64,000 nucleotides of DNA, from the NCBI GenBank assembly GCA_017506865.1, contig JAFCMP010000212.1, positions 186,001-250,000 on the forward strand, written 5' to 3'. Source of the DNA: Tribonema minus (Eukaryota > Sar > Xanthophyceae > Tribonematales > Tribonemataceae). The notes under the pieces are model-generated. The model searched no databases. It saw only the letters and a program-made list of their open reading frames with translations, and had not been told where the DNA came from. The translations under genes were made by a program, and so were the position numbers. Position 1 is the stretch's first letter. Each line of letters begins with the position of its first letter. Below are positions 57,323-64,000 of the stretch, piece by piece.

Positions 57323-60010
57323 ATGCACAGTCCTTTTTTTTCCAACAGAACTTCAGGCACAAAACGTTTCTGGGTGGATTTTGCTGGCGCCACGTTGGTG
57401 ACTCCCACCCTGTGTGCCTGCTGTTCAGCCAACGCTCGGCACCCTCCACGAGGGGCAGCCGCCACCGTGTCCCAGGGGCGGGGCAGGGCCCGCCCCATTT
57501 CAACTTCAAGTCGTTTCATGCCATCCGAAGCGATGGAGGTGGTGCTGCCAGCGGCGACTGGCGACACGCCAGCTGGCCCAAATGGTCGCGCGGCCACCCC
57601 TCCTGCTGCTGCTGCCTCGTGGGCGGCCAAAGCCGCCAAAACTGCGACAACACCCCCGTCGCTTACAGCGAAGAGCAACCTGCTTCGGGAGGAGGCACGG
57701 CTGCTGCACGGCCACGATGGAGCCTACTTCACTCCCCGAGGCAGCTACACGCCAACCCCAGCCCCATCCGCCCTCACTCCAGGGCAGCTATACCAACAGG
57801 CGAGCGAGATGTTCCACGCCGCGGAACAGGAGCAGTACTTCTTCGTGCCCCCCGCTGTCGCGGCGGTGGGGCGCCAGGGTGGAGCCGCTGCGGGCCGCCT
57901 CATGGCGATGGCGGCGCGCGTGCAGGGCCGTCCGACAGCGGAGGGACAGCCATTTGTGCCGCCGGCGGCGGCAGCCGGCACAGACCTAGTCTCGTTTACG
58001 GTGGATCCAGTCACCTGCTACACCCAGGAGCACTTGGCTGCCTTGCCGGCCAGCGTCCGCGCACTGTTAGCAGAGCTCGCGCCGGCCCGTCAGCCTCACG
58101 AGCGCGAGCGCAGCACCCCTGCGGCGGCTGCACAGCGCCGCGCCCGACTCACGCGGGGGCGCCAGCAGCTGCTAGCGGCGGCGCTCACGCACATGCACGA
58201 CGCGGCGAGGGCCGGCGCTGGAGACGCTGCCTCACTTGCGTCCCTATTCAAGGGTGCAGAGACGCTGGGGCCTCTGTCGCCTCGCGATGACTTCCGCACG
58301 CTATGCTTGCGGGCGCCGGCCGCGCTCGTTGACGCGGCGCTCGGAACGGTCGGCGACTCCGCTGACTTCAGCTTCAGCGGCTTCCGCCTGCGCATCACCC
58401 GCGCTGGTGACATGAGCGCCCCGGTCACGGTCACCGTGCGCGGCGCGCCGGCGGCGTGGTCTGCAGCGCAGCTTGCAATGCTGCTTGCGCCCGCACTCGC
58501 AGCTCCTGGCATGCCCATCGCGCCGGTGCGCTTGCGGGCGGGCGGCGGCGGCACTTCCGCCGCCTTTCTGCTGCTGGCCAGCGCTCTGAAGACCTGCGGC
58601 GTAGGCATTAACGGTGCGGCCTCATCCGCGGCGCCGGCGTCGGCGGCATCGCCAGGCGCCGCGGGTGTTTGGGAGCTAACAGTGGTCCGCGGCGTTGCGC
58701 GGCGACTCGCGCACTCGGTCCTATGCGCGGTGGACGGCACGGAAGTAGCGCTGCGGCTGCTGGGCCCTGACAATCTGACAGCGTGCCCGTCCTGCTTGCG
58801 ACGGCACTTCACGCGCCCGGGTCAGCAGTGCCGGGCAACGCGCTGCGCGCACACCACGCTCCCCGCGGCCTGCACCACGCCAGCCGCCGCCACTGGCACA
58901 GCCGCCGGTGCCCCTGCGGTAGCCACGGCTGCAGCCGCCGCGGCGGCAGCCGCCGCGACGCAGCGTGCGCCCACCGGCGCCGCCGCCTCGCACCCCCCAG
59001 CGCCGGCGGCGACCGGCGCCGCCGCGACGGACGCTGCCGCCGCCTCGACGCCCGCGCTGGCGAGCGCGTCGCCGGGCGCCTCGCCGCCGCCGCCGGCGGC
59101 CGACGCGGACCCTGCGCAGCTGGGCCAGGAGCAGCGCATTCAGCAGCTGCAGGGGGGCATCCTGGAGGGGAGGACCGCGCGGAAGGGGCTGCAGCAGCAG
59201 GTCAAGGCACTGACAAAGCTGCTGGCAGCCTCCGAGGCGGGAAAGCGGGCTGCTGAGGCCGATCGCGACCGGTCTCTGGCAGAGCAAGTTCGTGCGGAGC
59301 GGCTGGCGGCGCAGCAACGGAGCCTGCGCGAAGGAGAGCAGGTGCGCAACGCTGCGGCGACCGCTCGACTCGAGGCGCAGCTGACAGCGGAAGCGGCGCG
59401 CGCTGCGAGCGTGGCGGTGCCGGCGGCGGACGCCGCCGGCGCGGTGGCCACCACGCCCGTGGCGGGAGACCTTGAGGCTAGCTCTGCAGCGGCTGGCGCT
59501 GCGGCGGCGGTGGCGGCGGACGGGGCAACGGCGGCGGGCGCGGCGGCGGCAGGCGCGGCGGCGGCGGGCGCGCCGCCGCCTGCTGTAGGCGCTGCCAGCG
59601 CGGCAGCGGCAGCGGCCGCAAGCGCGGCAGCGGACCCCGCGGTGGCACTGGAGGCAGCGGCGGCGCCGCGGCAGCCGCCGCGCTCTTGCTCACGCGGGCG
59701 CTCGCGGTGTCGGCGCGCATCGTCGCCAGCGGCTCGGCACGGCAGCGACTGCAGCGCCTCCCCCTCGCGCAGTAGGCAGCCCCCCATGCCTGCCAGTGAC
59801 AGCAGCGCGCTTATGTCCGACAGTGGCACACCCCGCGCCAGCCGCAAGCGCACGGCTGCTGAGCGCACGCCGGGCTCGGCGGCGGAACCCCCCGCTGCAC
59901 GCCCCGCGCGCGGGCTGCCCCAAGGTCAGTCCGCCGCCGACCGCTTCCTCTCCACCTCGACGGCCCAGCCGCCGGCATCGGAGGGAGGCGGCGGCGCCTC
60001 GGGCCTGTAA
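57323..60010 (+). CDS. ORF1, gag-like protein of family-3 retrotransposon
   Basis: The frame runs open from 57296; the first ATG is 57323 (895 aa), with other candidate ATGs at 57518 and 57533. The N-terminal part is Ala/Pro-rich. The middle holds an ordered-looking domain (FSGFRLRITRAGDMSAPVTV) and a Cys/His cluster, CPSCLRRHFTRPGQQC followed by C and H, probably a zinc knuckle. A polyalanine stretch follows. A charged Gln/Arg/Glu segment from about 59.1 to 59.4 kb (QQLQGGILEGRTARKG and on) could form a coiled coil for multimerisation. The C-terminus is Ser/Arg-rich (RSCSRGRSRCRRASS). The likely role is binding element RNA in a ribonucleoprotein particle. It ends with TAA at 60008-60010. Strong codon bias for GC throughout. 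Confidence 0.75.
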   Translation: MHSPFFSNRTSGTKRFWVDFAGATLVTPTLCACCSANARHPPRGAAATVSQGRGRARPISTSSRFMPSEAMEVVLPAATGDTPAGPNGRAATPPAAAASWAAKAAKTATTPPSLTAKSNLLREEARLLHGHDGAYFTPRGSYTPTPAPSALTPGQLYQQASEMFHAAEQEQYFFVPPAVAAVGRQGGAAAGRLMAMAARVQGRPTAEGQPFVPPAAAAGTDLVSFTVDPVTCYTQEHLAALPASVRALLAELAPARQPHERERSTPAAAAQRRARLTRGRQQLLAAALTHMHDAARAGAGDAASLASLFKGAETLGPLSPRDDFRTLCLRAPAALVDAALGTVGDSADFSFSGFRLRITRAGDMSAPVTVTVRGAPAAWSAAQLAMLLAPALAAPGMPIAPVRLRAGGGGTSAAFLLLASALKTCGVGINGAASSAAPASAASPGAAGVWELTVVRGVARRLAHSVLCAVDGTEVALRLLGPDNLTACPSCLRRHFTRPGQQCRATRCAHTTLPAACTTPAAATGTAAGAPAVATAAAAAAAAAATQRAPTGAAASHPPAPAATGAAATDAAAASTPALASASPGASPPPPAADADPAQLGQEQRIQQLQGGILEGRTARKGLQQQVKALTKLLAASEAGKRAAEADRDRSLAEQVRAERLAAQQRSLREGEQVRNAAATARLEAQLTAEAARAASVAVPAADAAGAVATTPVAGDLEASSAAAGAAAAVAADGATAAGAAAAGAAAAGAPPPAVGAASAAAAAAASAAADPAVALEAAAAPRQPPRSCSRGRSRCRRASSPAARHGSDCSASPSRSRQPPMPASDSSALMSDSGTPRASRKRTAAERTPGSAAEPPAARPARGLPQGQSAADRFLSTSTAQPPASEGGGGASGL

Positions 60011-60043
60011 GCCGCCGGTGCGGCGCTCCCCTCATCCACCGTA

Positions 60044-63000
60044 ATGATGTCTGACTCTACTTCAGGGGGAGCCGCACCGGCGGCCATTGCGGCAGCTGCT
60101 GCTGCAGCAGCGGCTGCCGCGGCGGGCATAGACCCTGCGCAGCCTGAGGCAGTGCAGGCGCCCGCTCAGCCTGCAACAGCTGCCATCTATCCGCGCTGCC
60201 CTTTATATGACACTGGCTGCCTCTTTCGGGTGCCAGTGCCCAAACCGCGCCTCCGCCGGAACGGGGAGGCGAACACGCTCACGGCGCAGACGTCGGCGTC
60301 GCTGGCGCTGGCGCGCCGCATCGCCACGACGCTGGCGGATCACCAGCGCCGCGAGCATCCGAATGTGCCTGCCGACTTTCTCGCGCGTATGCAGGCGGTC
60401 GACGATGAGTGTTTGACTCTCCACCGAGCCGGCGCGGGCACCTACTACGCCGTGGAACCCGAGCTGCTACTCTGCGCATGCGCCTCGTGCGGCGAGCCAG
60501 GGTGCGTGCGCACGAAATTGCACCAGCGCGACCACCTGTACAAGTCCCGGGGGGCGGCCGCAACGCAGCGGCCACACGGGCCCCGCGTCGCGCCTCTGCC
60601 CCCCATCCTCCCCCTCTCTACAGCCAGCGGCGGCGCGCGCGGCCCCGGCGCCCGCGCAGCTGCCGCTGTGGCTGCGGCAGGGCCAACATGGCGCAGCGCG
60701 CTTCCGCTCTGGACGCTGGCGCCGCTCTCGCCCGCGCGCGCAGCGCTTGACGACCTCTCCTTTGACTATGTTCTGCAGCAGCAACTGGTGGTCGGCCGCC
60801 GCATTCGCCTGGAGCACCGCTCGGACTTCACAGCCGCCTTGACGGCCACGCTGGCGGGCCTCCGGGAAGCGCAGACGGCGGTAGCGCAGGCACACGGGGT
60901 TGAGGCAGCGGCACAGGCGTCCGCCACAGCCGGTGCATGGTGCAAGCTGCTGCATCTGCTGCCGTGCCTGCTGCTTGTACCCGACGGCTCCCTGCCGCGG
61001 GCGCACCGTTTTGCGGCCTTCGTGGCAGGCGACCTGGACCTGCTCACGCGCACAGCGCTGGCCTTCTGCCGCCGCGGCGCCGCCCGTGCGTGCACGCGCC
61101 GCGCTAGGTCTATGACGGAGGCGGCGGCGGCAGTGCGGGAACGCGCGGCGGCGACGGCGCGGCAGCCGGGCGGCGTCGGGCGCGCCGCGCGGCTGCTGGC
61201 GGAGGGTGCTGACACATCTGCCCCCCGCGACTCTGCTACCTTGCATAAACTGCAGGCTAAACACCCAGCTGGCGATGCGTCTGCGAAGCTGGATGCCGCG
61301 GCATCGCGGGCGCGCAGCTTGGTGGCGGCGGCGGCGCTGGCGGCGCCGGCACCACTCAACTGCGCTTCATTCACGGCGGACGGGCTACGCGAGGCCATCC
61401 TCGCCGCCAACCCTGGCTCGGCCGCCGGTCCCTCTGGGCTGCGCAACTCCCACCTCCAGCAGTGCGTCCGGCACACGGCGCACACGTCGGGGCGCACGGT
61501 TGACTGGCTCCTTGAGCTGCTGGCGTGGCTGGGTACCGCGGTGTACTCCACCCCCGCCGCGCTGCCCGCCCCCTTTTGGCGCCTTCACGCGGCCGCGCGC
61601 CTCAGCGCTGTGGGCGAGAAGGCGCGCCCCATCGCGTGCGGCGACACCATCCGCCGCCTGTTCGCCCGCACCTTCTGCACGGACACCCGGGACCGCGTCT
61701 CCGCGCTGCTGGAACCAATTGGCCAGTTTGGGGTCGGCGCGCGGGGGGGCGCAGAGAGAGTGGCGCTCATGGCGCAGCTCACGCATGAGTGCGGCGGCGT
61801 GCTCCTTGCCATTGACGGCAGTAATGCCTTCAACGCGCTGTCGCGCTCGGCAGTCCTCACCGCGGTGGCCGAGCATCTGCCTGGCCTGTACGGCTACGTC
61901 GAGCACATCTACGGCCCCGGCCGGGCCCCTTGGCTACAATTTGGCCTAGATGGGCACGCCGACGCCGCCATCATCCTCTCCCAACAGGGCGTGCAGCAGG
62001 GCGACCCATTGGGGCCGCTGCTGTTCGCGCTGGCACTGCGCGGCACCATGGTGGCTGCCCGCGCCAAGTTCCCGCAACTGGCGCTTCCGGGCTACCTCGA
62101 TGACCTCACCATCATGACGCCCAGCTGTGACGCGCCGGTGCTCGACCACGTTGGCCGCGCGTTCTGCTTCATACAACAGGCGCTGAGCGAGCTCAACATT
62201 CAGGTCAACGTCACGAAATGCGCGGCGGTGGTGCCGGCCTCAGGCGGCGCCCGCGAGCGCGCCGCCGCCGTCTTTGCCGCCGCCAATGTCCCCGTACCAG
62301 TATGTGACGACGGCATCACGCTGATGGGGGTGCCGGTCGGCACCGAGGGCTTCGTGCGCGCGCAAGTGGCGGCGACCCTTCGTGCCCCCGGCACCGACCG
62401 CCTGGTTGCGGAGCTTGTGCAGATGGAGGATGTGCAGGCTGCCTTCTCCATTCTGCGTCTTGCCGTCCCCGCCCGCGCAGGGCATGTCTCGCGCAATACA
62501 GCGCCATCCCTCACGCACGAGGAGCTACGGCGCTTCGACGCCATCACGCTAGCGGCCGTGGCCGCGCTGGCGCAGGAGCCATCGGCGGGTCTTACGCCGC
62601 CGGCCCACCAGCGCGCGCCGGCGGCGGGTGACGATTGCCGCGGCCCGCCGGCGGTTTCGGCGGCGGCGGCGCCGCCCTCTCTGTGGGCGGCGGCAGTGGC
62701 ATGGGTACGCGGCGCCGACTGGGGTGGCGAGGCCCCAGTGACGCTACCAGCACATCAGCAGGTACGCGTGCATCTGCGGCTGGGGAGTGGTGGCTTTGGC
62801 GTGCTGGGCGCGGCGCCCCGTGCATGTGCCGCATTTGCTGCACGTTCCCTCGAGTGCATGGGGCCGGCACTGGCGGCATTTCCAGTGGCGGCACGCAGCC
62901 GCGTCCTAGAGCATGCCCGCTATGGCTTCACCTTCACCCAGATAGCTACCTGCCTGCAGCAGCTGCGCAGCGGCAGCGATGAGGCTGCAGCGGCCCTCGC

Positions 63001-64000
63001 ACTGCTCCTGCCCACGGTCTGGTACCAGGACTGGCGCCAGGACGACGGCGCATGGCGGGCGCTGCGCGATCTGCTGCAACGGGCAGGCGGAGCTGCGGGG
63101 CCGGGCATGCGGACTCGCGCCGGCGCGCGCCGCGCTGCTGCGCCAGCGGTGGCGCGCGAGCCAGGCTCTGCCCAGGCCCCGCCGGCCGCCGTGCTGCCGC
63201 GGCGTCAAGCGGCGCTATCACGGGTGCTAGACGCAGCGCTCGCCGCCACGCAGCTGCGTCGGCTTGAAGCAGCAAATGCGTTGGAAGCAGTCGCGGCGTG
63301 GCGCAGCGGCGCCTCTAAGGGGGCCATGGGTTTCTTGGCGCAATTGCCGAGCACTGACCCAGCGGAGACCATGTCCCCGCCGGAATTCCGCGAGACGCTG
63401 CGGCGCCACCTGGGCGTGGAGCGCCCCGCCCCCGCTGCGGCGCGGTGCCCCAAGTGCCATAGACCAGTGGACTCGGGTGCCCACCTGCGCCGCTGCACAC
63501 AAGGGCTTAACGTCACGCGACACAACTTGCTCGCAGACGCGCTCTTTCAGATGCTCAAGCAGGTGGCCCACCTCCGCGGTCTCGACCGGGACACCCTTGC
63601 CCCCTTCCGCCGCTACGCGGCGCGCCACGGGTTCAACAAGTTCATGGACATCGTCTTTGGCAGCAACCAGGTCTGCCTTCCAGTCCCTAAAGTGCAGCCG
63701 AGCGCCGACGCGGTAGCAGCAGGCCGGTGCACTAAACTGCGCGGCGGCTTTGAAGTAGCTTGTTGCATAGACGTCACCATACGTGACAGCTCATGCCCCT
63801 CCCGCCTCCGTCAGGCTCAGGGGGGCGCGCGCGATGTGCAGCGCGTGCTTGAATCGGCTTCGCAGGAAAAGATAGACACATACGTAGTCTCAGGGGCCCT
63901 GGACCCCACTACACACACCCTATTTTCCGCAGCCTTTGACCACTTCGGCGCTATGTCACGCGACACCCAAGCGCTGCTACACGCACTCGCCGAGCAGAGC
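60044..64000 (+). CDS. ORF2, reverse transcriptase with CCHC and restriction-like endonuclease (3' partial)
   Basis: It starts at ATG 60044, in the same frame as ORF1 and 33 bp after its TAA; it is open to the window end (over 1318 codons). In order: a polyalanine N-terminus; a Cys-rich cluster CACASCGEPGC (about residues 144-154) that may bind nucleic acid; RT motifs KARPIACGD (about 527-535), LLAIDGSNAFN with catalytic D591, QQGDPLGPLLF (about 652) and YLDD (684-687); a thumb/linker; the knuckle CPKCHRPVDSGAHLRRC (C1135, C1138, H1147, C1151); and a restriction-like endonuclease with FMDIV (D1202), CCIDVTI (D1243) and EKIDTY. This set nicks target DNA and primes reverse transcription from the nick. 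All catalytic residues visible are intact. The C-terminus lies outside the window. Confidence 0.85.
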   Translation, partial: MMSDSTSGGAAPAAIAAAAAAAAAAAAGIDPAQPEAVQAPAQPATAAIYPRCPLYDTGCLFRVPVPKPRLRRNGEANTLTAQTSASLALARRIATTLADHQRREHPNVPADFLARMQAVDDECLTLHRAGAGTYYAVEPELLLCACASCGEPGCVRTKLHQRDHLYKSRGAAATQRPHGPRVAPLPPILPLSTASGGARGPGARAAAAVAAAGPTWRSALPLWTLAPLSPARAALDDLSFDYVLQQQLVVGRRIRLEHRSDFTAALTATLAGLREAQTAVAQAHGVEAAAQASATAGAWCKLLHLLPCLLLVPDGSLPRAHRFAAFVAGDLDLLTRTALAFCRRGAARACTRRARSMTEAAAAVRERAAATARQPGGVGRAARLLAEGADTSAPRDSATLHKLQAKHPAGDASAKLDAAASRARSLVAAAALAAPAPLNCASFTADGLREAILAANPGSAAGPSGLRNSHLQQCVRHTAHTSGRTVDWLLELLAWLGTAVYSTPAALPAPFWRLHAAARLSAVGEKARPIACGDTIRRLFARTFCTDTRDRVSALLEPIGQFGVGARGGAERVALMAQLTHECGGVLLAIDGSNAFNALSRSAVLTAVAEHLPGLYGYVEHIYGPGRAPWLQFGLDGHADAAIILSQQGVQQGDPLGPLLFALALRGTMVAARAKFPQLALPGYLDDLTIMTPSCDAPVLDHVGRAFCFIQQALSELNIQVNVTKCAAVVPASGGARERAAAVFAAANVPVPVCDDGITLMGVPVGTEGFVRAQVAATLRAPGTDRLVAELVQMEDVQAAFSILRLAVPARAGHVSRNTAPSLTHEELRRFDAITLAAVAALAQEPSAGLTPPAHQRAPAAGDDCRGPPAVSAAAAPPSLWAAAVAWVRGADWGGEAPVTLPAHQQVRVHLRLGSGGFGVLGAAPRACAAFAARSLECMGPALAAFPVAARSRVLEHARYGFTFTQIATCLQQLRSGSDEAAAALALLLPTVWYQDWRQDDGAWRALRDLLQRAGGAAGPGMRTRAGARRAAAPAVAREPGSAQAPPAAVLPRRQAALSRVLDAALAATQLRRLEAANALEAVAAWRSGASKGAMGFLAQLPSTDPAETMSPPEFRETLRRHLGVERPAPAAARCPKCHRPVDSGAHLRRCTQGLNVTRHNLLADALFQMLKQVAHLRGLDRDTLAPFRRYAARHGFNKFMDIVFGSNQVCLPVPKVQPSADAVAAGRCTKLRGGFEVACCIDVTIRDSSCPSRLRQAQGGARDVQRVLESASQEKIDTYVVSGALDPTTHTLFSAAFDHFGAMSRDTQALLHALAEQS

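Larger units (their letters stand above)
57296..64000 (+). mobile_element. Two-ORF non-LTR retrotransposon with RT and restriction-like endonuclease (family 3), 3' end outside window
   Basis: A very GC-rich block carries two long intact reading frames: a gag-like ORF1, then ORF2 with RT, CCHC knuckle and restriction-like endonuclease, the layout of R2/NeSL/CRE-type elements. The coding is uninterrupted and the exact 9-mer TTCAAGTTG was not seen here, unlike the decayed copies elsewhere; both suggest a young, possibly active copy. It is homologous to families 1 and 2 in its C-terminal part. Its 5' end is not defined and its 3' end is beyond 64000. Confidence 0.85.

Noticed and set aside
58096..59868. 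Long minus-strand Ala/Arg-rich frames inside ORF1 (for example 58096-58812 and 59140-59868)
   Set aside because: Shadows of the GC-rich ORF1; no motif, while the plus-strand frame is continuous with a sensible domain order.
1..64000. CRISPR array, prophage or bacterial operon
   Set aside because: No regularly spaced identical repeats with unique spacers; all convincing genes have eukaryotic introns or are retrotransposons.

Overview
The window looks like nuclear DNA of a microbial eukaryote, most likely a green alga. Three host-type genes carry introns with canonical GT/AG borders and matching reading phase. The DNA is packed with retrotransposon debris, contains short interstitial CCCTAA (TTAGGG-type) telomeric arrays, and mixes moderately AT-rich spacers with very GC-rich mobile elements. 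TTAGGG telomeres occur in some Chlamydomonadales and in other protist groups, so the lineage is an inference. I see no bacterial operons, CRISPR arrays, rRNA or confident tRNA genes.

Layout. 1-0.52 kb is a foldback element cut by the window edge. 1.8-9.5 kb is a decayed Ty3/gypsy-type LTR retrotransposon on the minus strand, with both LTRs and protease and reverse-transcriptase remnants. 9.6-14.4 kb holds 5'-truncated non-LTR insertions, a telomeric repeat and a chromodomain-bearing gypsy remnant. 15.6-22.0 kb is a four-exon glycosyltransferase (GT92-like) gene on the minus strand. 24.7-26.75 kb has duplications and a three-deep nest of non-LTR insertions. 27.9-31.8 kb is a four-exon gene of a 'KLDID' family (FkbM-methyltransferase-like) on the plus strand. 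35.05-41.55 kb is a multi-exon Fanzor-like (eukaryotic TnpB/OMEGA nuclease) gene, broken by a solo LTR in exon 1 and by a non-LTR element near its 3' end. 44.3-45.25 kb is the C-terminal part of a GNB1L/ASA1-like WD40 gene with an in-frame stop. 47.7-50.2 kb is a long inverted-repeat element with its own nested solo LTR. 52.7-55.6 kb carries two satellite-like tandem repeats. From 57.3 kb to the window end is a young two-ORF non-LTR retrotransposon (gag-like ORF1; RT plus CCHC plus restriction-like endonuclease ORF2).

Three observations tie the window together. First, non-LTR families with R2-like C-termini insert almost always next to GTAC, with 6-13 bp target duplications and insertions as short as 48 bp. 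Second, the 9-mer TTCAAGTTG (or its complement CAACTTGAA) occurs about 19 times between 4.4 and 50.7 kb, where about 0.5 would be expected. Where a paralogous copy is available the motif lies in extra sequence, and in the WD40 gene it supplies the in-frame TGA. Third, the Fanzor-like gene keeps all recognisable RuvC segments but has been hit by two datable insertions. Exon joins and family names come from reading motifs by eye; no database search was possible.
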